Origin: Vesta saturnalis
Taxonomy: Eukaryota > Arthropoda > Insecta > Coleoptera > Lampyridae
NCBI GenBank assembly: GCA_036346205.1
Contig: JARFJB010000762.1
Location: 5,188,501-5,252,500 of the forward strand
Reading direction: 5' to 3'
DNA length: 64,000 nucleotides
Shown here: positions 22,690 to 31,900 of the stretch, piece after piece
Position numbering within the stretch: position 1 is the stretch's first letter
Layout: each line of letters opens with the position of its first letter
Translations under genes and position numbers: made by a program
The notes under the pieces: generated by a model
Database searches by the model: none
What the model saw: the letters and a program-made list of their open reading frames with translations, nothing else
Told to the model about the DNA's origin: nothing

Positions 22690-23345
22690 TTATTTTATGA
22701 TTATTAACCTGTAAATTAGCAGGGTGATTGAGTCAATTATTTCTACTCTATAAGGTTTTGAAAATACTATTTTTGCATTGTTATCATCCGTGTTTGTAAT
22801 AGTAGTTATTGCAAAATAATTTTTTATATTTACTATTGCTTGGGGCATTTCTAAATTTTCATTAAACTTATAATAATTTACTAGTGCTACTCCTTCTTGG
22901 TAGTTAACTGGAATTTTTACTACTTTCTTTGTCATTGGTGGTATTTCGATTGTGTGATTAATTTCTTTATTATTGTAATTTAATGGAATGTTAACCAAAG
23001 GCGTAATTATAATTTCATTACTTATATCTATGTTTGCCTTTAATTGGTATAAAAGATCCATACCAATTAAACCATCGTATTTGTACTAAATTTAAAAAGA
23101 TAAAATTTGTGATTTTCGTTCACTTTAAATATTTTAAAACGGGTATAATGGCTACTTCGTTGTGAAAGGTGACACCGTGTGATGTTTGGATATTAAAGAC
23201 TTCATTGAAAATGTTATTCGGATAGCATCTTTTGCACAATTCCGGATTAATTATGCTTCTAGAGCTACCAGTATCTATTAAAAAATTTGCATCTAATTCG
23301 GGTATATATATATATAAGGTAAGTCATGTGATAAATTATTTAGAT
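22690..23345 (-). pseudogene. pol: Gypsy pol, aspartic protease and linker region (frameshifted)
   Basis: A retropepsin active-site triad is visible on the minus strand at 23,267-23,275 (Asp-Thr-Gly within LIDTGSSRSIINPE). It is followed in another frame by the GMDLLYQLK-like flap-side segment and a 120-residue linker (22,690-23,061) leading toward RT. At least one stop or frameshift near 23,090 breaks it. The protease would cut the Gag-Pol polyprotein. Confidence 0.85.
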
Positions 23346-23348
23346 TAA

Positions 23349-24470
23349 TTACGTTATGGGGTAATTGGAATTGACCTCGCGAAAATTTTCATTTTGATCT
23401 ACATCGTTTCCTAAACTACTTGTACTTGCTACATTATCATTTTGAGTTACATATTCTTCTTGATCTAAGTTATATAATCTGTTTTGAAAATGATTTTTAA
23501 AATTTGTATTTTTGGGAAAATTTGAATTTCTTGTTGTCGTAGACATTGGTTGAGGAAAATTTGAATTTCTTGTCGTTGTAGACATTGGTTGGGGTTTATA
23601 TTGAGGAACATAATTACCTGGAGGTTTAAAAACGTTATTTTGTTTTCCGAATACGTCTTTATTTGAAAAATACTTTCGTGGTGGTGGATTTTGCATAGGT
23701 CGAATATTTATTGGTTGTGATGGGAATGGTTGATTAAAACTAGCATTTTGTGGATTAGAATATGTGGGTGATGAATTTTGTGGGTGAGTGCTTCTAAAGT
23801 GGTTACTATGATTTTGTGAATGATTTTGGTTTAAATGTGCTGGTTGGAACACTTTATTTGAAGGAAAATGATTTTGCCGTTGATATAATGCAAAATTTTC
23901 TTCTTCGACTACATAGGATAATGCGAGTTCTAAAGTGTTTGGGTTTCTTAATCTGACCATGTCTTGGGTCCGACCTTGTAAACCTCGTATGAATGTTTTT
24001 AATGCAAGACTATCATAACTTTTTATTTGGATAGTTCGTTCGGCAATATTTAAATTTTCACTAATTAATTTTGATGCTATTGCACTTCTACATTTTTGTA
24101 TTCTTTGACCGAATGATACGTATGTTTCGTTTTTTAACGGTTTGGTCATTAATAAATCCTGGACTAAACAATCTATATTTCTTTGATCCCCGAAGCTTAG
24201 TCTTAAAAGAGATTTTAAATTTGTCCAGTTCCTAACTTCTGGGCGACTCCCTACTAACATTAAAGCATCTCCTGATAGTTTACTAATTACCGCACGAATT
24301 AAAAATGTATGTATAGGATCATCTAATGCTACATTATTTGAGTACGTGACTATTAATTGATCACAATGTTCGATAAAAATTTCTAAAGTATTAGAATCAC
24401 CACTAAAACATGGGATTGTATCAATATACAATCTTAACATATTATAGTTGGTTGAATTTTGTTGCGTCAT
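23349..24470 (-). CDS. gag: Gypsy Gag-like protein (373 aa, open)
   Basis: The frame opens with a genuine ATG at 24,470, about 380 bp inside the primer site, and runs uninterrupted to a stop at 23,349. The first 200 residues are helical and capsid-like (PCFSGDSNTLEIFIEHCDQL, then FIRGLQGRTQDMVRLRNP), as in errantivirus and Ty3-type Gag. The C-terminal part is rich in Asn, Gln, Pro and His with two direct repeats of PQPMSTTTRNSNF, and I see no CCHC zinc knuckle, which fits errantivirus Gags. It would form the capsid and bind the genomic RNA. Being the only intact frame of the element, it is either under less decay by chance or recently constrained; the sequence alone cannot decide. Confidence 0.85.
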   Translation of the reverse strand: MTQQNSTNYNMLRLYIDTIPCFSGDSNTLEIFIEHCDQLIVTYSNNVALDDPIHTFLIRAVISKLSGDALMLVGSRPEVRNWTNLKSLLRLSFGDQRNIDCLVQDLLMTKPLKNETYVSFGQRIQKCRSAIASKLISENLNIAERTIQIKSYDSLALKTFIRGLQGRTQDMVRLRNPNTLELALSYVVEEENFALYQRQNHFPSNKVFQPAHLNQNHSQNHSNHFRSTHPQNSSPTYSNPQNASFNQPFPSQPINIRPMQNPPPRKYFSNKDVFGKQNNVFKPPGNYVPQYKPQPMSTTTRNSNFPQPMSTTTRNSNFPKNTNFKNHFQNRLYNLDQEEYVTQNDNVASTSSLGNDVDQNENFREVNSNYPIT

Positions 24471-24847
24471 TTTATTATTGTTTCCTAATTTTAAGTTTTT
24501 ATTTGATTAATTATCGTTTCGATATCAATTTTGAATGATCTATAATAAATCAAAGAATTTTCTTATTGGATATAAATTTAACCCAAATATATTAATTAAC
24601 CTTTGTGTTGACAATTCTAAATCCTATTCATGGATTCAATTTTACTGTCATATACTAAATTTAATTAAGGTAGCAAGGATGGCTCTTACCTAGAAGATTG
24701 TTTTCACCAATTTCTTCGGATGGACCCCTTAGAGATGTATGTGTGGTTGTTTCAAACGGCTGGTTCGTTCGCCCGTAAAGAGTTGATACTCAGGAAGACA
24801 GTTCTCGATGAAGGTCTTCTCAGGCTAGGAATCCACTTCTGTTTTCC

Positions 24848-24866
24848 AATCCTACCGACTGCGCCA
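24848..24866 (-). promoter_or_regulatory. primer-binding site, tRNA-Ser type
   Basis: Immediately inside the 5' LTR the minus strand reads TGGCGCAGTCG, the T being the last LTR base. This is complementary to the 3' end of an animal tRNA-Ser (acceptor GCAGTCG plus discriminator and CCA), the primer used by the 17.6/297/Tom group of insect errantiviruses. It would prime minus-strand DNA synthesis. Confidence 0.8.
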
Positions 24867-25215
24867 ATTACGTTCTTGGATCAAGACGTTGAGTTTTAAA
24901 AACTAAGTTACAAGTTTTATTTGAATAATTTATACAATAACACCTCTTACTACTAACTATATAATAATAATCATCTGTTTTGTATTGTTACATCTTATAT
25001 ATATAGAATTGAGACACAAACAATAGTTTAAAATTAGATATTGATAACTGGATGTATATATTATTAATGATATTCCACTAATATTAACTTATGATATAGA
25101 TTATAACAAGAAATTTAAAGTTAAATATTGATAGCTGGATATTAGTTAAATATACATATATTATTAATAATACCTTACTAATATCAACTTATGATTAGAT
25201 GTGGATTTCGTAACT
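24866..25215 (-). repeat. Gypsy 5' LTR
   Basis: 350 bp, matching the left LTR from AATTACGTTCTTGGATCAAG onward. In element orientation it starts AGTTACG and ends GTAATT. A TATATATAAG box (minus strand, about 24,993-25,006) would suit the U3 promoter. The LTR is followed directly by the primer-binding site. Confidence 0.95.
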
Positions 25216-25385
25216 AGCGTATGGGGTAGATTTGGGCGACGGTACAGTTCTACCAAGATCATTGAGACGTGAATTTGATACAAAGTAATTCACAAAGAGG
25301 TTGGCTTTTTCAGCAGGATCAGCTACTACAGCTTCGTCGCGAAACGTCATGGGAGGAAAGGAAGTTAGTTAGTGACCAAAATTTA
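25216..25385 (-). mobile_element. LINE-II copy 2, 5' remainder
   Basis: After the Gypsy element the LINE resumes: the minus strand reads DEAVVADPAEKANLFVNYF and SRLNDLGR, the segment that precedes the RT in related LINEs. The 5' end lies near 25,385, where mariner sequence begins. The copy is 5'-truncated, as usual for LINEs. Confidence 0.7.
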
Positions 25386-25499
25386 CGACCACCCAAAGAC
25401 TAATGTCGCGGTAAGTTGATCGATGCACTGTTGTCTTGATAATCCACGTCGAAAATCGTAATAAATCATCGGACGAACATTTTCACGACTTAATTCCAT
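25386..25499 (-). pseudogene. mariner transposase, N-terminal fragment
   Basis: Starting from an ATG at 25,497-25,499 the minus strand reads MELSRENVRPMIYYDFRRG and LSRQQCIDQLTATL, the N-terminal helix-turn-helix of mariner transposases. It then stops at the LINE boundary. The continuation (FGNDALSLATV and onward) is found at 14,905 downward, across the LINE. Short similar sequences at both breakpoints (ATTAGTCTTTGG here and CATTTGG there) may be the LINE target duplication. Confidence 0.85.
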
Positions 25500-25504
25500 T
25501 TCTT

Positions 25505-25915
25505 TGCTGACACATGAGGCGGTAAACAAGGGAACATAGCATGAGTAGGACGAGGATGATGTCGATGTGTGACGTCATTGTAGCTCATATCAAATAGGTA
25601 TTTTATAAATGGTTTAAATATCACTTTCAATAGCAAACTACTAGAGTGCTGGTGGTGTAGCGGTAGGAGTCGCTTTTCACGAACTTGGTGCAGGTTCGAT
25701 TCCCGGCTGGTGCACTTTTTTTTCTCTTAGGTTACAATGGTTTTGTTTATCTACTACTTTTGTTAGGTCATTGTAGTTTTTTTTATCTAGTCTAAATATG
25801 TTAGGTTACGGTAGTTTTGTTTGTCTTATTTTAAATAGATGATATCAAACATCGGCATCATCCTCATAATACTCATCCTGTGTTCCTTTGTTTACCGTCT
25901 CCTGCTGACACTCAA
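25505..25915. mobile_element. small inverted-repeat element enclosing a tRNA-like core
   Basis: The left arm (about 25,505-25,575: GCTGACAC, CGGTAAACAA, GGAACA, GATGAGTA-like, GAGGATGATG, CGATG) recurs inverted at about 25,841-25,915 with roughly 80% identity. The element is about 410 bp and has no coding capacity. Between the arms is the tRNA-Glu-like sequence, a poly(T) run and T-rich repeats of TTAGGTTAC and GTAGTTTT. It directly abuts the mariner N-terminus. This may be a MITE that captured a tRNA-derived sequence, or a SINE flanked by fold-back arms. Confidence 0.6.
25646..25715 (+). tRNA. tRNA-Glu(UUC)-like sequence (tRNA-derived, probably not functional)
   Basis: The sequence has a good A box (TGGTGTAGCGGTAGG), an anticodon-loop-like TTTTCAC with TTC (Glu), and a perfect B box GGTTCGATTCC. 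The 7-bp acceptor pairing GTGCTGG with CTGGTGC is possible but uses four G-U wobbles. The anticodon and T stems are poorly paired. It is followed by eight T residues, a pol III terminator. Internal promoter boxes could still drive transcription. The weak stems argue against a working tRNA and for a SINE-like or pseudogene origin. Confidence 0.4.
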
Positions 25916-28090
25916 TCTTCAAGTAAGCGTAAACAACACCAATAACGATATTGACAAAAAGTTTGAAATATGTAAAAATATAAATAGTGGCCCTCGTACG
26001 TAAGAACCCATAAGATTAATTTCTCTTTATTACTATGTAATCTTTAGTACATCCATGCATATAATAATAAGACTGTATGTTTACTTACTTATAATATAAT
26101 GGATTTCACCTTTTTACACAATTCCATCCGTTAATAAAACACAATTTGTTTATCAAAATTTATTAATCTTATTTTTCGGTCTACTTATCAGTCTGCGATC
26201 ATGGAAAACATAAGCTTTAGCTTTTATTAATTAAAAACTCGTTTCACGATTATTCTTTAGTAATAACGTAATGCTCCCTATTGGAGCCTACCTACTAAAC
26301 AATAACATTTTCCTGCAAATCTCTAATCTAACGCGCAAAAACAAAAGTAATCCTTAACAAATGGTATTCAATAAATCATTTAGGTTTAAATGCACGAACG
26401 TAGATTTATTATGTAACAGAAAATAAAACTTACTGTCACAAATACTAAATAAAATCATAAAAAAAAAGAAAATTCAGCAGATGTATTTTATGTCGCGACA
26501 AATACGATTTATTACTAACTAAATCTGAAAATGCAGATAATCCACAAAATTTAACAATTTTGTTAACATTTAATTATTTATGTGACATATGTGACTATAA
26601 ATTTTTTTCGTGCATAAAAAATTTTTAAATTGAAATGTGTTGCAACAGTTATAACATTTCCGGAACATTAAACCTTCACTAAAGTACTCGGATATTAAAT
26701 AAAACAAATTAATTTGACATTTGCAAGCAATATCAAATTAAAAATTTGGACAAGATTTAATTAACTCAGCTTCAATTATCCTTTACTATTTCAATCTCGT
26801 TAAATTATTTTCTCATTAATCAATCCTTTGCTTTTTGCATTAAAGACTTTTGGAATTCATAGTAATGCGTAAATGACAAATTAATTTAGAGAGACTTTAT
26901 TACATTTGTAAATTAAAAATTATTGTAATTCATAAAAAAACAATTTGAATTTTATTTTCTTACGTTAAATTGCTCGCGTAAGTTGTGTTATCATTAGACA
27001 TGTTCTCAAACAGACATCTTGTAGAGACTTTCATTCTATATTTAGTAGCGATAAAAAAACCGGAAATGACTGTTTGTTAGAGTGGAAACTGCCCCTTGCG
27101 TGACGCAATTTTTAGTGCGGTCGTAGAAAAATTACTTTTTTTTTGTTACCCTAATGTTTTTGATGTAAGTAAAAGTTAATAAAAGCAGATGTAAGCAAAA
27201 TTAAATTCGTATACCAACGCCATAAAGTACTAATTTCAAATTTATTGGCATATTTCTACAGCGCGTTTTCCCATTAAGTGTTGTGAAATAAAGTTATTAT
27301 TAAGTTGCACTAAAACTATTTCAATTTAAAGATATGGAAAATAAGCTAATACTTTAAGTACCAATCAAAGATGGTTAAATACTTCATTTTGAGTAATAAA
27401 ACTTTTATTTATTTAACAACCTTTTTATTTTTTTATTACTTTGAACGTAAAATCATGGAGTATTGCATAATAGATTACTGTTTTCTTTGCGTACATAGTA
27501 TGGATAGAAGCCGTGTTTGTCGTACACTGCGAAATAAGTCATCGAGGGTGACAAATGAGCTCTAGTATCCACAAACCGGAGACTATTGTTATGCACAATA
27601 AAGAAGAAAAACATGCAATCATTGTACATGTAGTACTTTAACAATAAAACATTTTTTCATACTTTACCTTGTTCATTAAACACCAACTACTATCAAAGTA
27701 AAAAGTTTGGTAGTCACTTCACTTTGAAGGTTTATTTTACAAAATTGATGGGGCCGATTTGACTAAAATTTTGCTATTTAACAATTGATATATTGTTATT
27801 AAAATATGTAAATTCTAAGTGTTTAATTGGCGTAGTCTTAAAACTGTTGAATTTTATTTACAAAAAGGTACTAAAATCGTATCATTTTTCAACAGGCGCG
27901 ACTTTAAACCTTCATAAATATTTTATTTTTCAATGCAAACCAATAAAATTCGAGAATTACGTAGTTCGATCCTTTCTGAGCCAGTTACCAAAAATAAATT
28001 CTAACAAATTATGTTCATTTGCTTGTAAATAGTGTAACGTTACCTTAATTTGTATTCAATTTTTTGCTATCGTTACCATAATTTAAGTTT
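25916..28090. other. AT-rich stretch, nothing recognised
   Basis: No coding, RNA or repeat family was recognised. Short open frames, such as plus 27,371-27,565 and plus 27,793-28,032, show no motif. Confidence 0.5.
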
Positions 28091-29496
28091 CGAACTTAAC
28101 TGAACTTAACCTTCATCCCATTCCCTTGCGGGGTAGGCAAAACACTCCCTGCCTATTATTTATTTTTCATTCACAATCTCTCTCCGCATACCTCCCTAGC
28201 TTCCACTATTTTCAAACATTGTCTCTGACAATCCCTTTTATTTTTAAAGCTCCTTATCTTTCTTTCCTTTATCATACATTCTACTACATTCAACCAAGTT
28301 TTACGCAGCCTACCAGGCCTGACCGTTCCTCTAACCTCACCCACATATATTTGCTTCGTTAATCTTGCGTTTTTCATTCTCTCAATGTATATCCACCATT
28401 GTCTTTTCCTTACCACAATCCGTCATTATGCATTCATTCCTTACCTTGTCCCTTCTCATGCGCTCCTTAGGAATCTCATACCCACGGCATTTATTTTTCT
28501 TTCGTGCTTTTTTGACATATCCATGTTTCACTTCCATGCAATACTAATGGGACAAACACGCTATTATAGATTGCTCGTTTCGCAGCAAGGCTCATGCTTT
28601 CGTTTCTCATTATCGTCCACATACTTCCAATCACTTTCCTTCTAGCATTGACCCTTCGTCCAATCTCGCCCACCATTGTACCATCTGAAGTAAACATTCT
28701 ACCCAGATACACCAGTTCGTCCACCTGCTTCAAAATTTCAGATTGTAGAGTCTCTACTCCTCTTTCCACGTTCCCTATTGAACATCACAATCTTAGTTTT
28801 GTTCACGTTTATATTTAGGCCCATGCTCTCACAGACTGTATCAAACTTCCTCAAAGCGGTTTGTAGCTCATCCGCACTGTTACTTAATAAGACTGTGTCA
28901 TCTGCATACACCAAAAGTTGTACATTTACGTCACCAATCATTACACTATTTGTATCGGTACATGTTTGTCTAACACATTTATCCCTGCATACATTGAACA
29001 AACACGGTGACATCACACAGCCTTGTCGCACTCCTTGCTCAATATTGAAGTATTCACTCACATCTTCTCTCACCCTAACACATGCCTGACTACCGTTATA
29101 TACTGGACTTATTCCATTTATTAGACCTTTATTTACGCCATATTCATTTATTATTTCCCACAGTTTCTCCCTATTCACTCTGTCGTATGCTTTCTCCAGA
29201 TCTACAAACGCACAGTACAGCTTTATTTTTACCCTTAAACGCTTCTAGATCACCTGCTCGAGAGCAACCATTCCACACATAAGGCATACATTGAAACATT
29301 CACACAATCTTCGTATAAGTTTTGCACACCCATACTTTAGCATTTCACCAGTGATTTCATCTACGCCTGCTCCCTTGTCGTTTTCAACCTTCCTGCCGTG
29401 TTCTCTACCTCATTTATCCCAATATCCTCAGTTTCATCCATCATTCCTTCTACATTCTCCTTATTTAACTCTGAAGTCTTATTTTCCACACTACTT

Positions 29497-31270
29497 TTTT
29501 TTTTATGATTGCGGACCTGAACAGGCTAAATAAGGCCTATCGTGCTAAAGCACTCAGGAACACTTAGGAGGATGGATATAGGGATAATGAATTGCCAATA
29601 GATGCCTATGAACAGCTACCTTAAATTTTCTCATATCATAAGTGAGAGGAAAACAGGAACTGGGGAGATCATTCCAGAGTTTAGAAGCCGTGTAGAAAAA
29701 TGTAGATTGCGCCCGTTTGGTACGACAAGTGGAGATTTGTACTGCAAACTGATGATGTGAATGAGCGAACCGAGAGTTTCTCGCATAGATAGCCGCAGAT
29801 GGTATCAAAGAATGTAATTCACCAGCACAATAGCCGTTGTAATAACGATAATACAAAGAAAGAACTGAAACCATCCTTCTATGCTCAAGGGACTGTATGT
29901 GAGAAGTTAAGGACGGGTCATTTATAAGCCTAATCGCTCTCTTTTGAATACGATCAACGATATCGAGAGCGTATTGGGGACCACTAACCCAGAGGTGAGA
30001 ATTATATTCCAAATGAGGCCGAATTTGGGCCTTATACAGCAGAAGGAGTTGTCGAGAGGTAAAGTACTGCTTAGATCTGTACAAAAAGCCTATTTTACGA
30101 GCAGCTGTTTTGGTAGCTGACAGAAGATGGTCAACCCATGAGAGATTTGAAGATACAGTCATACCCAACAGAGTAATAGAGTCTGAAAACTTAAGAACTG
30201 AGCCATTCATACTTACAACAGGAAATGATCTTTTTTGGCGGACACAAGGCAAACACTGAGTTTTGTTAGCATTAAATTTAACTAGATTATTGCTTCCCCA
30301 TTCGAGAATACGTTGAATGTCTTTGTTGATTGAATTTGCCATTTCAGCTTTAATTTCTTGATTTGACATAGAAGGTGGATCATCACTATGAGTAGACTGA
30401 GATGAACTACAGTGAAGAGTGCTATCGTCAGCAAAGCAATGGATGGGGTTAGTTGTTGAAGACATAAGGTCGTTTATGTACAGCAGAAAAAGTGTAGGCG
30501 CTATAACGGATCCCTGTGGTACGCTCGCGTTAATGCTAACTTCTTTTGAAAAAAAGCCATCAACTACGATACGTATTCGTCTTTTATCTAGGAAACTAGA
30601 AACCCAGTTGATGAGCGTATCATTTAACCCAAACGAGGTGAGTTTGGCAAGTAAACACTTATGCCAAACTTGGTCAAATGCCCTTGAGATATCTAAAGCG
30701 ACTACAACTGTTTCACCGGACTGCTCTACTGTATTGTTCCAAACTTGGGTCACATATGAAAGAAGATCGCCTGTTGAACGACTTTGCCTAAACCCATATT
30801 GGTGGTCACTAAGGAGTTTGTTAGTTTCAAGGAACGTGAGCAGTTGCCGATTCATGGCTTTTTCCATGATTTTAGACAAAATGGAAGTGATGGCAATTGG
30901 TCTGTAATTTGAGGGATCGGTCTTATCACCCTTTTTGGGAATAGGTTGAACATTTACTAACTTCCATGATGAAGGGAATTCCCCAGAAGATATAGAGATC
31001 GTATAGAGCTTAGATAGGACTGGTACTAGTTCGGGGGAACATTTCTTTAAAACAATAGCTGGGATACCGTCTGGGCCAGTCGCCTTATTGAGATCAAGCC
31101 TACTGATGATCGATCCCAAGAGCTTGTACCGAAAATGAATTGGTTTCATAACGTATGAAGAAGAGTTGCACATCTTTTCCAGAATCATTGAGACACCTAT
31201 TGGCGGATCGGTAGTTGCTGATTCTGTAGACAAAGCCAACGTTTTTGTGGATTTGTTTGCATCAAACTCG
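29497..31270 (-). mobile_element. LINE-II copy 1 (non-LTR retrotransposon, young 3' part)
   Basis: A 5'-truncated LINE inserted in the RTE-like LINE. The 3' end is a poly(A), seen as poly(T) at about 29,490-29,503. It shares sequence with the decayed copy 2 at 14,907-16,994. The reverse transcriptase frame inside it is still open. A 223-bp extra piece of the same LINE is attached at its 5' side (31,271-31,493). Confidence 0.9.
29554..31263 (-). CDS. LINE-II reverse transcriptase, partial ORF2 (about 570 aa, open)
   Basis: The frame is open from the 5' breakpoint to a stop at 29,554. The genuine protein sequence starts around HEFDANKSTKT; about 20 residues before it come from the attached duplicate in the wrong frame. 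RT motifs in order: NKATGPDGIPAIVLKK, WKLVNVQPIPKKGDKTDPSN with YRPIAITS, DHQYGFRQSRST, VVVALDISRAFDQVWH, NASVPQGSVIAPTLF and the catalytic FADD in CFADDSTLHC. Thumb sequence and a C-terminal region ending in FFYTASKLWNDLPSS follow. The pattern belongs to the Jockey/CR1-related superfamily of LINEs; the exact clade is uncertain. The endonuclease and ORF1 are missing through 5' truncation. Confidence 0.9.
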   Translation of the reverse strand, partial: DANKSTKTLALSTESATTDPPIGVSMILEKMCNSSSYVMKPIHFRYKLLGSIISRLDLNKATGPDGIPAIVLKKCSPELVPVLSKLYTISISSGEFPSSWKLVNVQPIPKKGDKTDPSNYRPIAITSILSKIMEKAMNRQLLTFLETNKLLSDHQYGFRQSRSTGDLLSYVTQVWNNTVEQSGETVVVALDISRAFDQVWHKCLLAKLTSFGLNDTLINWVSSFLDKRRIRIVVDGFFSKEVSINASVPQGSVIAPTLFLLYINDLMSSTTNPIHCFADDSTLHCSSSQSTHSDDPPSMSNQEIKAEMANSINKDIQRILEWGSNNLVKFNANKTQCLPCVRQKRSFPVVSMNGSVLKFSDSITLLGMTVSSNLSWVDHLLSATKTAARKIGFLYRSKQYFTSRQLLLLYKAQIRPHLEYNSHLWVSGPQYALDIVDRIQKRAIRLINDPSLTSHIQSLEHRRMVSVLSLYYRYYNGYCAGELHSLIPSAAIYARNSRFAHSHHQFAVQISTCRTKRAQSTFFYTASKLWNDLPSSCFPLTYDMRKFKVAVHRHLLAIHYPYIHPPKCS

Positions 31271-31493
31271 TGTTGAACGACTTTGCCTAAACCCATATTG
31301 GTGGTCACTAAGGAGTTTGTTAGTTTCAAGGAACGTGAGCAGTTGCCGATTCATGGCTTTTTCCATGATTTTAGACAAAATGGAAGTGATGGCAATTGGT
31401 CTGTAATTTGAGGGATCGGTCTTATCACCCTTTTTGGGAATAGGTTGAACATTTACTAACTTCCATGATGAAGGGAATTCCCCAGAAGATATA
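31271..31493 (-). repeat. 223-bp duplicate of LINE-II sequence
   Basis: This segment appears identical to 30,772-30,994, in the same orientation and 499 bp away. It lies at the 5' edge of LINE-II copy 1 and is followed by RTE-LINE sequence. Either a template jump during reverse transcription or a later local duplication could explain it. Confidence 0.9.
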
Positions 31494-31495
31494 CC

Positions 31496-31648
31496 ACTTA
31501 CTTAATAACTGTAATAACTGTAATAATTGTAATAACTGTAATAACTGTAATAACTGTAATAACTGTAATAACTGTAATAGCTGTAATAACTGTAATAACT
31601 GTAATAACTGTAATAACTGTAATAACTTAATAACTGTAATAACTGTAC
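31496..31648. repeat. (TAACTGTAA)n nonamer array
   Basis: About 16 units of the 9-bp motif with few variants (one AATTGT, one TAGCTG, one 5-bp deletion). It sits inside the RTE-like LINE, next to the residues ...GKLYS, at the point where LINE-II inserted. Confidence 0.95.
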
Positions 31649-31900
31649 AACTTTCCGAAATATTCTTGCCAGCATTTCCTCACTTCACAATTGTCCCATA
31701 CTATTTCGTTGCTCGTATTCATCACTCCTGCAGTGTCCTGTTTTGATTCACGTTTTCTTTTTGTGACCCAAGTTTGCATTATTATTGATAAATATATTTA
31801 CATTACATTAGTATCTTTAAGCATTTCTTTTTTCTTTCAATAATTAAATTTGGTAGTCCATATTTTCTCTTTAGTCTGCATAAATACGAGTACCTCTACA

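Larger units (their letters stand above)
16995..25215 (-). mobile_element. Gypsy (Ty3)/errantivirus-like LTR retrotransposon with macro domain and env remnant
   Basis: A full-length but dead element of 8.2 kb, read on the minus strand: 5' LTR (24,866-25,215), tRNA-Ser primer site, gag, protease, reverse transcriptase, RNase H, a macro domain, integrase, an env-like remnant, polypurine tract and 3' LTR (16,995-17,363). It is flanked by a 4-bp duplication AGCG (16,991-16,994 and 25,216-25,219). The LTR ends read AGTTA at the 5' side and TAATT at the 3' side in element orientation, as in the 17.6/gypsy errantivirus lineage. Frameshifts and stops interrupt pol and env, and the two LTRs differ by many small indels, so the insertion is not recent. 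It sits inside LINE-II copy 2. Confidence 0.95.
28091..31760 (-). mobile_element. RTE-like LINE, 5'-truncated, split by LINE-II copy 1
   Basis: Minus-strand fragments, from 5' to 3': EIVWDNCEVRKCWQEYFGKLY (near 31,650-31,735); then, after the inserted LINE, AGVDEITGEMLKYG and AFVDLEKAYDRVNREKLW (29,150-29,400); GVRQGCVMSPCLFNV and YADDTVLLS (28,738-29,178); ILKQVDELVYLGRMF and a RRVNARRKVIGSMW thumb (28,491-28,769); and a C-terminal QWWIYIERMKNARLTKQIY and RPGRLRKTW region (28,171-28,416). The 3' UTR contains CCCATTCCCTTGCGGGGTAGG and ends in GAACTTAACT repeats (about 28,091-28,110). This is an RTE/Proto2-type reverse transcriptase with YADD intact but several frameshifts. The clade assignment is by eye. 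Confidence 0.85.

Noticed and set aside
25646..25715. Functional tRNA-Glu gene
   Set aside because: Anticodon and T stems do not pair properly although the promoter boxes are good; kept only as tRNA-like.
30419..30907. 162-codon frame on the plus strand
   Set aside because: Antisense shadow of the LINE-II reverse transcriptase; the same applies to the plus-strand frames at 16,335-16,622 and 16,764-16,970 over LINE-II copy 2.
31465..31746. Asn/Cys-rich frame
   Set aside because: Translation of the TAACTGTAA nonamer array.
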